This document shows positions 44,112 to 52,766 of a DNA stretch of 64,000 nucleotides, piece after piece (the stretch's first letter is position 1; every line of letters begins with the position of its first letter). This DNA comes from Alkalihalobacillus sp. CinArs1. Its GTDB lineage: Bacteria; Bacillota; Bacilli; Bacillales; Guptibacillaceae. A program made the position numbers and the translations under genes. The DNA lies in the NCBI RefSeq assembly GCF_947387515.1, contig NZ_CANDOB010000001.1:248001-312000 (forward strand), read 5' to 3'. The notes beneath the pieces were generated by a model. It was not told the DNA's origin and searched no databases. It worked only from the letters and a program-made list of their open reading frames with translations.

Positions 44112-44390
44112 ATGTATTATTTTATCTATACAGGGGACGTCATTTCTCATCAAATTAAGAATACTCTTATATCACAACTGATTTCTTTTGCTAAAAAACT
44201 TGAGCAGCCACATACATATAATGAAGAAAAAAATTCATTAACGCTGCCTACATTCTTCATATCGATCAGGGAAAATCAAATTTTTTCCTATAGCAAGTAC
44301 GATTTCAATGATGGTTGTGCGGTTACAGACCTTGTTATTGGCTATCTATTAGAACATCTGGGAAGCGTCTATACAAGGATAGAACCATAA
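44112..44390 (+). CDS. Small hypothetical protein, YqzD-like
   Basis: 92 residues: MYYFIYTGDVISHQIKNTL, then LTLPTFFISIRENQIFSYSKYDF. Ribosome site AAAGGAG 7 nt upstream. No membrane helix or known motif. Small genes (yqzC, yqzD) lie at this site between sodA and yqgE in B. subtilis; identity with yqzD is likely by position and length but not certain. Confidence 0.75.
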   Translation: MYYFIYTGDVISHQIKNTLISQLISFAKKLEQPHTYNEEKNSLTLPTFFISIRENQIFSYSKYDFNDGCAVTDLVIGYLLEHLGSVYTRIEP

Positions 44391-44419
44391 AAAAACCCCG
44401 ACAATACTGTCGGGGTTTT
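44389..44419. terminator. Bidirectional terminator between yqzD-like gene and sodA
   Basis: CCCCGACA / TGTCGGGG stem extended by A5/T4 tracts, loop ATAC. It separates the two converging genes. Confidence 0.92.
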
Positions 44420-44424
44420 GGCGA

Positions 44425-45036
44425 TTATTTTGCAGCTTCGTAACGCTTAGCTACTTCATCCCAGTTAACAACATTCCAGAATGCACTGATGTAATCTGGG
44501 CGCTTGTTTTGATACTTAAGATAGTAAGCATGCTCCCAAACGTCAAGGCCAAGAATTGGAGTAATGCCTTCCATTACAGGAGTATCTTGGTTTGGAGTAC
44601 TAGTGATTTCTAGTTCTCCACCTTTAACGATAAGCCATGCCCAGCCAGAACCAAAACGTCCTGCAGCAGCACTAGCGAACTCGTCTTTGAAGCTTTCAAA
44701 GCTTCCAAATTTCTTTTTGATTGCTTCGCTCAAGTCACCTGATGGTTCGCCGCCACCGTTTGGACTAAGTACTTGCCAGAAAAGCGTGTGGTTAGCATGT
44801 CCGCCACCATTATTTCTTACTGCAGTACGAATTCCTTCAGGTACAGCATCCAGGTTGCCAAGAAGATCTTCAAGGCTTTTGTCAGCTAAGTTTTCATGAC
44901 CCTCAAGTGCACCGTTTAGCTTTGTAACATAAGCATTGTGGTGTTTGCCGTGGTGAATCTTCATTGTTTCTTCGTCGATATGTGGCTCTAGAGCGTTAAA
45001 ATCGTAAGGTAGTTGTGGTAGTTCAAATTTAGCCAT
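44425..45036 (-). CDS. sodA: Superoxide dismutase (Mn/Fe type)
   Basis: 203 residues. N-terminal [16 protein letters not shown] and [10 protein letters not shown] (metal-ligand His), and C-terminal [18 protein letters not shown] with the Asp and His ligands. The GWAWL segment and NQDTP are Mn-type features. It removes superoxide in the cytosol. A strong AAAGGAGG precedes the ATG, and a stem-loop sits in the leader. Confidence 0.96.
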   Translation of the reverse strand: MAKFELPQLPYDFNALEPHIDEETMKIHHGKHHNAYVTKLNGALEGHENLADKSLEDLLGNLDAVPEGIRTAVRNNGGGHANHTLFWQVLSPNGGGEPSGDLSEAIKKKFGSFESFKDEFASAAAGRFGSGWAWLIVKGGELEITSTPNQDTPVMEGITPILGLDVWEHAYYLKYQNKRPDYISAFWNVVNWDEVAKRYEAAK

Positions 45037-45067
45037 TGTAAATCTCCTCCTTTAAAAGTATGTAACC

Positions 45068-45089
45068 CTTGTGACTATTGCGTCACAAG
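45068..45089 (-). promoter_or_regulatory. Inverted repeat in the sodA leader
   Basis: CTTGTGAC / GTCACAAG, 8-bp arms, 6-nt loop, about 17 nt before the sodA ribosome site. A candidate extended -10 (TGTGATACAT) lies just upstream, which would place the repeat at the 5' end of the mRNA as a stabilising stem, or as an operator. Confidence 0.55.
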
Positions 45090-45206
45090 TCATGATCACA
45101 ATGTATCACATTTTTACAGTAGCAGATTTATCCTTTGTTTTCAAATGTTTAACATCGTGATATCGTCACCACTTTTTATAATTCCACACATAAAGAATCG
45201 TAAACA

Positions 45207-45231
45207 TAAAAAAACCACCTACAAGGTGGTG
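45207..45231 (-). terminator. Terminator of the tRNA cluster
   Basis: ACCACCT / AGGTGGT with loop of 3, followed on the minus strand by T7. It is just 3' of tRNA-Phe. Confidence 0.87.
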
Positions 45232-45245
45232 AATCGATGTTAATA

Positions 45246-45321
45246 TGGTGGCTCCGGACGGAATCGAACCGCCGACACGTGGATTTTCAGTCCACTGCTC
45301 TACCGACTGAGCTACAGAGCC
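45246..45321 (-). tRNA. tRNA-Phe (anticodon GAA)
   Basis: Acceptor GGCTCTG / CGGAGCC, anticodon loop ACTGAAAAT with GAA, T arm GGTTCGATTCC, encoded CCA. Last gene of the cluster; 165 nt of spacer separate it from the initiator tRNA. Confidence 0.96.
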
Positions 45322-45486
45322 ATGATTGTTAATTCAATTAATAATTCAATCTAAACGTGAATGGTTATGTAGAATGTCTTTACAATTTAAAGATGTAACT
45401 GTTTATTATGCGTTTAGGTTGCCCCTAAAGGGACTACGATTAACTTTTAACAACGATGTTTATTCGACGTAGTTAAAAGTTTATTT

Positions 45487-45563
45487 TGGTTGCGGGAGCA
45501 GGATTTGAACCTGCGACCTTCGGATTATGAGCCCGACGAGCTACCGAACTGCTCCATCCCGCG
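45487..45563 (-). tRNA. Initiator tRNA-fMet (anticodon CAT)
   Basis: Acceptor starts CGCGGGA and ends TCCCGCA, giving the C1-A72 mismatch that marks initiator tRNA. Anticodon loop CTCATAA. CCA is encoded. The anticodon stem has G-C pairs with one G-T at its base (GGG / TCC). Confidence 0.95.
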
Positions 45564-45582
45564 ACGATATGAAAATTCAAGA

Positions 45583-45675
45583 TGGCGGAGGAAGAGGGAT
45601 TCGAACCCCCGCGGGCCGTTAAGCCCCTGTCGGTTTTCAAGACCGATCCCTTCAGCCAGACTTGGGTATTCCTCC
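45583..45675 (-). tRNA. tRNA-Ser (anticodon TGA)
   Basis: 93 nt with acceptor GGAGGAA / TTCCTCC, a long variable arm (CAGGGGCTTAACGGCCC region) and anticodon loop CTTGAAA. Discriminator G and encoded CCA. Confidence 0.96.
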
Positions 45676-45680
45676 GCGTA

Positions 45681-45757
45681 TGGTGGACCCTGCAGGACTC
45701 GAACCTGCGACCGGACGGTTATGAGCCGTCAGCTCTAACCAGCTGAGCTAAGGGTCC
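45681..45757 (-). tRNA. tRNA-Ile2 (anticodon CAT, lysidine type)
   Basis: Acceptor GGACCCT / AGGGTCC, anticodon loop CTCATAA, T arm GGTTCGAGTCC. The body matches the Bacillus isoleucine tRNA whose C34 is changed to lysidine by TilS, rather than either methionine tRNA in this cluster. Confidence 0.85.
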
Positions 45758-45765
45758 AATGTAAA

Positions 45766-45842
45766 TGGGGCGACTGATGGGAATCGAACCCACGAATGCC
45801 GGAACCACAATCCGGTGCGTTAACCACTTCGCCACAATCGCC
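45766..45842 (-). tRNA. tRNA-His (anticodon GTG)
   Basis: Acceptor GCGATTG / CAGTCGC with an extra G at -1 opposite C73, the tRNA-His identity element. Anticodon loop TTGTGGT. CCA encoded. Confidence 0.96.
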
Positions 45843-45859
45843 ATTGTGTTAAGTTAATA

Positions 45860-45936
45860 TGGTAGCGGCGGAGGGGATCGAACCCCCGACCTCACGGGTA
45901 TGAACCGTACGCTCTAGCCAGCTGAGCTACACCGCC
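45860..45936 (-). tRNA. tRNA-Met, elongator (anticodon CAT)
   Basis: Acceptor GGCGGTG / CGCCGCT, anticodon loop TTCATAC, T arm GGTTCGATCCC, CCA encoded. The acceptor lacks the C1-A72 mismatch of the initiator. Confidence 0.95.
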
Positions 45937-45939
45937 ATA

Positions 45940-46014
45940 TGGCTCCACAGGTAGGATTCGAACCTACGACCGATCGGTTAACAGCCGATAGCTCTACCAC
46001 TGAGCTACTGTGGA
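45940..46014 (-). tRNA. tRNA-Asn (anticodon GTT)
   Basis: Acceptor TCCACAG / CTGTGGA, anticodon loop CTGTTAA, T arm GGTTCGAATCC, discriminator G, CCA encoded. First gene of the seven-tRNA cluster; the promoter must lie in 46015-46148, where no other gene is seen. Confidence 0.96.
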
Positions 46015-46148
46015 ATATCTCTTAACGACAAGAATAACTATACCATATAGTTTAAAAAGAAGTCAATAACTTTTGTGATATAATTTTTATTGCAGAAAAA
46101 TCAGCGATGAAATTACTATAGCATGGTTTTGTCCCTTCATCAAGATTA

Positions 46149-46631
46149 CTAAAGAACATAAACAAGAAAGATAACAATCATTATTGCCTGAATAACACCT
46201 TTCATTAACGCTCCCCCAAGAAAACCAAGTAAAGATCCGACTCCTACATTAATCGACTCTCTTAATGGTTTTCGATGAAAGATTAACTCCGCTCCCACTG
46301 CCCCAATGAAAGGACCAAGAATAATTCCTAGAAAAGGGATAACGAAAGGTCCGACCAATAACCCTATAGTACTTCCCCATATGGCTGCTTTCGATCCTCC
46401 ATATTTCTTGACTCCAAATAAGTTGCTAGCATAATCAGCAAGAAATAGTAGCGCGGTAAATAGAATTTGAATAATCCAAAAAGAAATTGTCATTGAACTA
46501 AATTCGAAAAATACACCGTACACAATATATCCTATGTAAATAAAAAGAACCGATGGAATGATTGGATAGATTAGTCCTACAAACGCCACTACAAACGATG
46601 CTATTATGAGTACCCAGTATAAGATATCCAT
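46149..46631 (-). CDS. yqgC: DUF456 membrane protein (YqgC)
   Basis: 160 residues, almost all hydrophobic: helices at about 3-30, 40-62, 80-105 and 135-158. A Gly-rich repeat ([32 protein letters not shown] in part) is the DUF456 signature. Function unknown. Ribosome site AAGGGGGG before the ATG. It follows sodA-tRNA as yqgC follows sodA in B. subtilis. Confidence 0.88.
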   Translation of the reverse strand: MDILYWVLIIASFVVAFVGLIYPIIPSVLFIYIGYIVYGVFFEFSSMTISFWIIQILFTALLFLADYASNLFGVKKYGGSKAAIWGSTIGLLVGPFVIPFLGIILGPFIGAVGAELIFHRKPLRESINVGVGSLLGFLGGALMKGVIQAIMIVIFLVYVL

Positions 46632-46663
46632 GTTGCCCCCCTTTTTCTTCTATTATATAGAAT

Positions 46664-46698
46664 AAAAAAAGTCAGGGCTAGCTAAGCCCCGACTTTTT
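46664..46698 (-). terminator. Terminator of the Na/Pi cotransporter gene
   Basis: AAAAAGTC-GGGCT stem pairing with AAGCCC-GACTTTTT around a short AGCT centre, one bulged base per arm; T7 follows on the minus strand. Confidence 0.85.
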
Positions 46699-46699
46699 A

Positions 46700-48331
46700 T
46701 TACTCTTCTCCGATAACTGCTTCTGCAATATTAACAGCGTGATCACCTATACGTTCTAGGTTACTGATCATATCTACAAAGACGATTCCTGCACTTCCTG
46801 TACATTCGCCTTCATTTAACCTCATGATATGCTGCTTACGAAGAGATCTTTCCATTTTATCGATCTTATTCTCTAACTTCACAACTTCTCGAGCCTTCTC
46901 AACATCCCAATTATCCAATGCATCAAATGCCTGTTGGAGAGTCGTTAGCGTAAGATCAAACATTTGATCGAGATCTTTCATAGCTACATCAGTCATCTTC
47001 ACTTTGTTGCTGATCTGATAATCAACGAGCTCGACGATATTTTCCATATGATCTCCAACTCGCTCAATATCACGAACTGAGTCCATCAACATACCATGTC
47101 GAGTTGACTCCTCAGCTGAAAGAGAGGTTGCAGATAGCTGAATTAAATAATCTGTGATCTTTGTGTCTAAGTTATTGATCGCGTCTTCATATTGAGCAGT
47201 TTTCTCTGCACTTTTTTGCTCTTTTGAAGTGACATATTTCGAAGCTTCTTTTACACCTTTATAAGCAAATTCGCTCATACGAATAACTTCTTCTTTTGCT
47301 TGTCCAAGCGCGACAGATGGAGAACGTTCGATAAATACCGGATCAAGGTGCTTTGGCTTATACTCGATCGCAGTATCATCACCAGGAATAATTTTTGTTA
47401 CTAATACAGCAAGTAATGCAATGAATGGGAACTGAATGATTGTATTAGAAACATTAAAAATACCGTGTGCAAATGCAATAGTCATTTCTGCATTTAAATT
47501 AAGTGCATCTTGGATATATGCAATGAAAGGTGTGTACAGTGATAATATAATCAAGAACACTGTAGTACCAATTAAGTTAAATATAACATGTGTAAGTGCT
47601 GCCCTTCTTGCTGCAACTGAGGCACCAATCGATGCTAAAACAGCAGTTACTGTCGTTCCTATGTTATCTCCGAATAGAACTGGCATAGCAGCTTGTAGGG
47701 ACATAGCATCCTGAGAGAATAAACTTTGCAGAACGCCAATCGTAGCACTTGAACTCTGTACGATGACAGTAAATACGGTACCAATGACTACTCCCAATAT
47801 TGGGTTTTCACTCATACTAACCGTAAGATCTTGGAATACCTGAAGAGTTCTTAAAGGTTTCATACCGTTACTCATCAGTTCTAAACCATAGAATAAACCA
47901 CCAAACCCAAAGATGATCTGTCCAAGATACGTTATCTTTTTGTTTTTAACAAAGAAGATCAATGCTGCACCAATAAATAGGATAGGTAGTGCGTAATCTT
48001 TGATAGGTATACCAATTATGAATGCTGTTACAGTTGTTCCTATATTTGCTCCCATTATAACTCCGATAGCCTGCTTAAGAGTCATAAATCCTGCATTTAC
48101 TAGTCCTACTGTAAGAACTGTAGTGCCTGAACTGGTTTGTAACAAGATAGTAACGACTATACCTGCTAACACACCCATGAATGGGTTCGTTGTGAAGCGA
48201 TCTAATATATCTCTTAACCGATCGCCCGCAGATCTTTGAAGGCCATCACCCATATACTTAAGTCCAAACAGGAAAATACCTAGACCTCCCACAAACTGAA
48301 AGATCATCTCCTGAACGTTGAGTTCCATCAT
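46700..48331 (-). CDS. Na/Pi cotransporter with C-terminal PhoU domain (NptA/YjbB type)
   Basis: 543 residues. Two copies of the Na/Pi repeat carry QTSSGTTVLTVGLV and QSSSATIGVLQSLF, with GANIGTTVTAF and GDNIGTTVTAV. The C-terminal 200 residues form PhoU-like helices with DSVRDIERVGDHMENI and DMISNLERIGDHAVNI. The family mediates sodium-coupled phosphate movement. Start ATG follows AAGGGG; an ATG one codon later is also possible. A promoter with 11-bp repeats lies upstream. Confidence 0.9.
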   Translation of the reverse strand: MMELNVQEMIFQFVGGLGIFLFGLKYMGDGLQRSAGDRLRDILDRFTTNPFMGVLAGIVVTILLQTSSGTTVLTVGLVNAGFMTLKQAIGVIMGANIGTTVTAFIIGIPIKDYALPILFIGAALIFFVKNKKITYLGQIIFGFGGLFYGLELMSNGMKPLRTLQVFQDLTVSMSENPILGVVIGTVFTVIVQSSSATIGVLQSLFSQDAMSLQAAMPVLFGDNIGTTVTAVLASIGASVAARRAALTHVIFNLIGTTVFLIILSLYTPFIAYIQDALNLNAEMTIAFAHGIFNVSNTIIQFPFIALLAVLVTKIIPGDDTAIEYKPKHLDPVFIERSPSVALGQAKEEVIRMSEFAYKGVKEASKYVTSKEQKSAEKTAQYEDAINNLDTKITDYLIQLSATSLSAEESTRHGMLMDSVRDIERVGDHMENIVELVDYQISNKVKMTDVAMKDLDQMFDLTLTTLQQAFDALDNWDVEKAREVVKLENKIDKMERSLRKQHIMRLNEGECTGSAGIVFVDMISNLERIGDHAVNIAEAVIGEE

Positions 48332-48388
48332 TTCAACCCCTTGCACCATTTTATTTTTTTCGACAATACTCAACAAAGTCCCTTGTCT

Positions 48389-48439
48389 ATTATCTACATC
48401 ACCCTTTCTTTTGTAAAGACTAAATATAGATTTTGTAAT
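48389..48439 (-). promoter_or_regulatory. Promoter of the Na/Pi gene with PhoP-like repeats
   Basis: Minus strand: TTTACA (48417-48412), 17-nt spacer, GATAAT (48394-48389). Upstream at 11-bp steps are TATATT and ATTACA, so the -35 may be part of a degenerate PhoP box. The promoter is close to consensus for sigma-A; the PhoP reading is tentative. Confidence 0.6.
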
Positions 48440-48550
48440 GATTTATTCACAAAGGGAATGAAAAACTTTAACCGAGTTTATTGTTCCCTAAGTGGAATAT
48501 AAGCTAAACTAGTTTATGGGTTTGTGTAATTAATGGAAGGAGATTTGAAT

Positions 48551-49324
48551 TTGAACATATTTAAACAACTATTTTACAGCCTTTATTCTCCAAAGATGAT
48601 GGCGCGCTTTCGTTTTCAAAAGCTTGGCAAACCGATCTTATATGTTTTTCTTTTAATGCTTCTTGCATCAGTACCAGTTGGAATTCTAACCACCGTTACA
48701 TTTACGAATGCTTACGATGAATTGAAATCCCATATAAGTGACGTTCCTGAATTTAAACTTGTAGATGGAACGTTATCTGCTGATCAAGATGAGCCGTATA
48801 TCACGAAGGAAGACGGAGAAACATTTATCTTTGACGCTACTGGTGAAACAAAACCTGATGATGTAGAAGGATATCAGACTGTCATTGCATTTTTAGGAGA
48901 CAGAATAATGATTAAAGACTCTGGTACATTACAGGAATTTGATTATAGTAACTTCAGTACGATGAGTTTCACAAAAAGTGATGTGATTGAACTGTCACAA
49001 ACACTCGATGATTTGCTTCCTATCTTTATACCCCTTGTCATTTTCGTCGTGTATCTTTTACAAACAGGTCTTAAATTTATAGGTGTGACGGTCCTTGCTA
49101 CAATTGGTTTGACCTTGAAAAATATGACCAAGAGAAGAGTTTCCTATAAGCAGCTTTGGATACTTTCTGCCTATTCTGTAACGATACCGACGTTATTTTT
49201 CACTATTATGAGCCTGTTACGTACGCAAGTTCCATTTGGCTTTTTAGTATACTGGTTCGTAGCGATCTTGCTATTGTATATGGTACTGAAAGAAATTCCA
49301 CTCCCCAAAAAGAGGCAAGAATAA
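48551..49324 (+). CDS. yqgB: DUF1189 membrane protein (YqgB)
   Basis: 257 residues from a TTG (MNIFKQLFYSLYSPK) 8 nt after GGAAGGAG; an ATG six codons upstream overlaps that site. Helix at about 30-50, an extracellular domain of about 110 residues, then four helices. DUF1189 proteins are of unknown function; the MalA/maltodextrin labels sometimes used are not supported here. In place of yqgB as in B. subtilis. Confidence 0.85.
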   Translation: MNIFKQLFYSLYSPKMMARFRFQKLGKPILYVFLLMLLASVPVGILTTVTFTNAYDELKSHISDVPEFKLVDGTLSADQDEPYITKEDGETFIFDATGETKPDDVEGYQTVIAFLGDRIMIKDSGTLQEFDYSNFSTMSFTKSDVIELSQTLDDLLPIFIPLVIFVVYLLQTGLKFIGVTVLATIGLTLKNMTKRRVSYKQLWILSAYSVTIPTLFFTIMSLLRTQVPFGFLVYWFVAILLLYMVLKEIPLPKKRQE

Positions 49325-49335
49325 TCGTTAGAACA

Positions 49336-49372
49336 AAAAGAAGTCCTCCCGGTGTGCCGGGAGGACTTCTTT
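49336..49372. terminator. Bidirectional terminator between yqgB and nfeD-like gene
   Basis: AAGAAGTCCTCCCGG / CCGGGAGGACTTCTT, 15-bp perfect stem, loop TGTG, ending in the NfeD stop codon. Confidence 0.93.
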
Positions 49373-50024
49373 ACACTTGCAGTGTTTCATCAGCTACTTT
49401 TTCTTCTATCAAGATTCTTGTTCCATCCACATCTGTTATCGTTACAGTAGTACCTTCATCGATCCATCTTCCAACTGAAATAGCGCTATACTTCTTATTA
49501 TTCACTTCGATCGTTCCACTTGGCCTAAATGGTGTGATCGCTTTTGCTGTATGACCTACCAGGTCTTTGTATTCACTATTCATCGAGTTATAACCCATAT
49601 CACCACTTAATCGATCTTTTAAGGTCATTTTCGTCCACATCTTCCTCGCAGTGAATACCTTCAAGAATAAGAATGATGCAGCTGCTCCTAATAGAAAACC
49701 ACTAGATACGAGAAGTCCGTATATGAAAGAAGGTGAAGGTAACGCGACAGCAGTAACCATGATAAGGATACCGATTAATCCAAACGTACCATCGTTTAGT
49801 AACTTTCCGTCGAGCACCACTAAACCAAGACCTACTGCAAAGACCAATCCCATCCAGAGGATTGAAACTGTCGACGTAAGGTGGAAACTGAAATAAAGCG
49901 TTAAAATCAATATCCCAATCAGTCCAAAAATACCTTTTGTGCGCACTAGAATCTCCCCGAATAAGAATAAGACCCCTAATAAGACGACGATGAATCCAAT
50001 CGCAGGTACAGCTAAAATATCCAT
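49371..50024 (-). CDS. NfeD-family membrane protein, short form
   Basis: 217 residues: four or five membrane helices in the first 125 residues, a linker, and a C-terminal OB-fold domain (LVGHTAKAITPFRPSGTIEV, then WIDEGTTVTITDVDGTRILIEE). The N-terminal serine protease domain of long NfeD proteins is absent. NfeD proteins partner SPFH/flotillin proteins; none is adjacent here. A stress or membrane-fluidity role is inferred from relatives only. Confidence 0.86.
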   Translation of the reverse strand: MDILAVPAIGFIVVLLGVLFLFGEILVRTKGIFGLIGILILTLYFSFHLTSTVSILWMGLVFAVGLGLVVLDGKLLNDGTFGLIGILIMVTAVALPSPSFIYGLLVSSGFLLGAAASFLFLKVFTARKMWTKMTLKDRLSGDMGYNSMNSEYKDLVGHTAKAITPFRPSGTIEVNNKKYSAISVGRWIDEGTTVTITDVDGTRILIEEKVADETLQV

Positions 50025-50092
50025 CCAAAACCGCCTCCCTATTTATTCCTCTATCCTATATACGAATGAAGATCAAAAAAGTTTCTCGGTTT

Positions 50093-50971
50093 TTATGATT
50101 GAAACGCCCCAGCGATGCTATCGATGATCGATTTAATAAAATCAATAAACTTGCTAATAAAATTCTTTGTTTCTTCCTTGTTTAGAAATTCATTCAAGTT
50201 TTCTTTTGCATTCTCTAATTGGCTTCTAACTTGGTCCCAATCAATATTTAAATTCTTCATTCGTTCAAATAACGCAACAAGGCCGTCTAACTCCTCATTT
50301 GTTAATTCAATACCTGAGTCTTTTGCGATTTGTTGAATTAGACTTCTAAGCTCTTCTTCTGTTTCAGGTGGATTCGATGCTATCTCATCTTTTATCTTTG
50401 TCATTAATTCTGTAGCTTTTTCAGCTCCAATGCTTTCACTTAGCTTAGCTGTCTTTACAAGCTCTTCATTTGCGACTTGTTTTTGCTCTTCTGGTATCAC
50501 TTTGTCCATGCTGACTTCATACGCTTTTATCAAACCAGTGAGTGCAGCCGTTCCAGACACTTCAATGGGTGCAGTGACATAAACGTCAGCATCCTTAACA
50601 CCAGCCGTTATCAAAGCGTTTGTATACATCTCATCGGTTACCCAATTGATGTTGTTGGTTTCTACACTCAACCCTTCATCCTTTTTGCCTATCGTGATCG
50701 ATGATGATGAAAGAGCACGTGTTCCGATCAAGCCTTTACTTATATAATCACCAAGGTATTTATGTTCTTCTTCATTCGATACCGTAACGGTTAATGCTTC
50801 TTCTGGAGCATTCATTTCTTTCAATAATTCCTGTTGTTGACTCTCTGATAAATCTTCACCAAGCGTAATGATGACGTCCCCTTCACTGGCATCAGCCAAT
50901 GCATCTATAGGTAATACGAACACAAGCAAACTAACTGTTAATAAGTATGGTAAAAGTTTTTTGATCATCAT
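50093..50971 (-). CDS. DUF1002 secreted protein (YpuA-like)
   Basis: 292 residues with a cleavable signal (LLPYLLTVSLLVFVLPIDALADA). The central GVKDADVYVTAPIEVSGTAALTGLIKAYE is the DUF1002 signature. A mostly helical C-terminal region ends in an amphipathic helix IDFIKSIIDSIAGAF. The function is unknown. Two ATGs are adjacent after AAAGGAG. It stands alone upstream of the nfeD-like gene, 68 nt apart on the same strand. Confidence 0.84.
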   Translation of the reverse strand: MMIKKLLPYLLTVSLLVFVLPIDALADASEGDVIITLGEDLSESQQQELLKEMNAPEEALTVTVSNEEEHKYLGDYISKGLIGTRALSSSSITIGKKDEGLSVETNNINWVTDEMYTNALITAGVKDADVYVTAPIEVSGTAALTGLIKAYEVSMDKVIPEEQKQVANEELVKTAKLSESIGAEKATELMTKIKDEIASNPPETEEELRSLIQQIAKDSGIELTNEELDGLVALFERMKNLNIDWDQVRSQLENAKENLNEFLNKEETKNFISKFIDFIKSIIDSIAGAFQS

Positions 50972-51133
50972 TCATTCTCCTTTATTTTAGAAGTAAGGAA
51001 AGTAATGCACCTATATGCATGTTATTTTACTGCAGTCCTTCCTCAAAGAAAAGAAAATTCGAAAAACAGAGGAATAACCTCGTGGGACAAGCATAAGGTA
51101 AAAGTAAAAACAGTTAAGAAAGCGGGGTTTGCA

Positions 51134-51463
51134 ATGCGTAAACTACTAACTGCTTTTATAATAATTCTCGTCCTTCACACCACCTATTACGATTTAACTA
51201 CCGGGACTCTTGCAACGTATAATCCTCCTGCAGTACAAGTTGTTTCCGAATCTAACGAGCAGGGAGAAAAGCCTTATGTCCTCTACAAAGTAACTGCGGG
51301 AGATACAGTTCTTTCAATTGTTGAAAAGACGAACGGTTCGATTCCAGTTTCTATAGATACTGTGGTAGATGATTTTAAACAGTTAAACGGAATTCCCCCT
51401 ACACACATCCAAATAGGAGAACAATATAAAGTTCCATCTTACATGGATGTGGAAACCCAGTGA
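51134..51463 (+). CDS. yqfZ: LysM-domain exported protein (YqfZ)
   Basis: 109 residues. Hydrophobic N-terminus [21 protein letters not shown] (signal or anchor) and one LysM repeat [18 protein letters not shown]...[10 protein letters not shown]. LysM binds peptidoglycan glycan chains, so it is likely wall associated. The ribosome site is weak (GCGGGG). A longer frame to 51005 is not supported. Lies before ispG, as in B. subtilis. Confidence 0.85.
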   Translation: MRKLLTAFIIILVLHTTYYDLTTGTLATYNPPAVQVVSESNEQGEKPYVLYKVTAGDTVLSIVEKTNGSIPVSIDTVVDDFKQLNGIPPTHIQIGEQYKVPSYMDVETQ

Positions 51464-51602
51464 TTATTTCTTGTCAATCGTATTCATAAGTTGCTACAAT
51501 GAGATAGTATTATTAATGAGTCTAAATCCTTATGCAGGAAAGAATAATCCAAGCTATCTAATCATGAGGTATGATCCTACATGTAAAAGGAGCGATTTTC
51601 GC

Positions 51603-52721
51603 ATGAATGAAATTACTCACCGTACAAAGACAAGACCTGTAAAAGTTGGTCCTTTGACTATAGGTGGAAACAATGAAGTCGTCATTCAAAGTATGACAAC
51701 GACTAAAACACACGACGTCGACGCCACTGTGGCTGAGATCGAGCGTTTAGAAGAAGCTGGATGTCAGGTTGTTCGTGTTGCTTGTCCAGATGAGCGCGCA
51801 GCAAATGCCATTCCAGAAATAAAGAAGCGAATCAACATTCCGCTTGTAGTAGATATCCATTTTGATTATAAGCTCGCTCTCAAAGCTATCGAAGGTGGAG
51901 CTGATAAGATCCGTATCAACCCAGGTAATATCGGACGAAGAGAGAAAGTCGAAGCAGTTGTTAAAGCAGCAAAAGCAAAAGGCATTCCTATTCGTATCGG
52001 AGTAAACGCTGGTTCACTTGAACGAAAGATCTTGGAAAAGTATGGTTATCCAACAGCACAAGGAATGTTAGAGAGTGCACTTCATCACATTAAGATTCTA
52101 GAAGACCTTGATTTCTATGACATCATTGTGTCTATGAAGGCTTCCGATGTAAACCTTGCAACAGAAGCATACGAACTTGCTGCGAAAGCTTTTGACTACC
52201 CGCTGCATCTAGGAATTACAGAATCAGGTACTCTTTTTGCAGGGACTGTAAAAAGCGCAGCAGGTCTCGGAGTCATTCTTTCAAAAGGGATCGGGAATAC
52301 TGCACGTATCTCTCTAAGTGCTGACCCTGTAGAAGAGGTCAAAGTCGCAAGAGAACTTCTTAAATCGTTTGGACTTGCTTCTAATGCAGCAACGTTGATT
52401 TCTTGCCCAACTTGCGGAAGGATCGAGATCGATCTGATCAGTATCGCCAACGAAGTTGAAGAATACATCTCCACGATTAAGGCTCCAATCAAAGTTGCAG
52501 TGCTAGGTTGCGCAGTAAATGGACCAGGAGAAGCACGTGAAGCGGATATCGGTATCGCAGGTGCACGTGGTGAAGGGCTACTTTTCCGTCATGGTGAAAT
52601 CATAAGAAAAGTCCCGGAAGAAATTATGGTTGACGAACTGAAAAAAGAAGTCGATAAGATTGCTGAAGAGCATTACAAGAAGATGGAAGAAGAAAAAGCA
52701 AAAGCTGAATCAAACGCATAA
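51603..52721 (+). CDS. ispG: 4-hydroxy-3-methylbut-2-enyl diphosphate synthase IspG
   Basis: Reductive step from MEcPP to HMBPP in the MEP isoprenoid pathway. 372 residues; TIM-barrel N-terminus ([29 protein letters not shown]) and a 4Fe-4S domain with SCPTCGR and [10 protein letters not shown]. The ATG follows AAAGGAG by 10 nt. The frame runs further upstream without ribosome sites. IspH, the next enzyme, is at 61.6 kb. Confidence 0.96.
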   Translation: MNEITHRTKTRPVKVGPLTIGGNNEVVIQSMTTTKTHDVDATVAEIERLEEAGCQVVRVACPDERAANAIPEIKKRINIPLVVDIHFDYKLALKAIEGGADKIRINPGNIGRREKVEAVVKAAKAKGIPIRIGVNAGSLERKILEKYGYPTAQGMLESALHHIKILEDLDFYDIIVSMKASDVNLATEAYELAAKAFDYPLHLGITESGTLFAGTVKSAAGLGVILSKGIGNTARISLSADPVEEVKVARELLKSFGLASNAATLISCPTCGRIEIDLISIANEVEEYISTIKAPIKVAVLGCAVNGPGEAREADIGIAGARGEGLLFRHGEIIRKVPEEIMVDELKKEVDKIAEEHYKKMEEEKAKAESNA

Positions 52722-52755
52722 AGAAAGAGCCTGTTCAAATGAACAGGCTCTTTTT
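52722..52755. terminator. Terminator between ispG and yqfX
   Basis: AAAGAGCCTGTTC / GAACAGGCTCTTT, 13-bp perfect stem, loop AAAT, flanked by A and T tracts. Confidence 0.93.
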
Positions 52756-52766
52756 ACATTTATCCA

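Noticed and set aside
45490-45738. An 82-codon plus-strand ORF
   Set aside because: It runs antisense through three tRNA genes and has no ribosome site; its protein is the translation of tRNA sequence.
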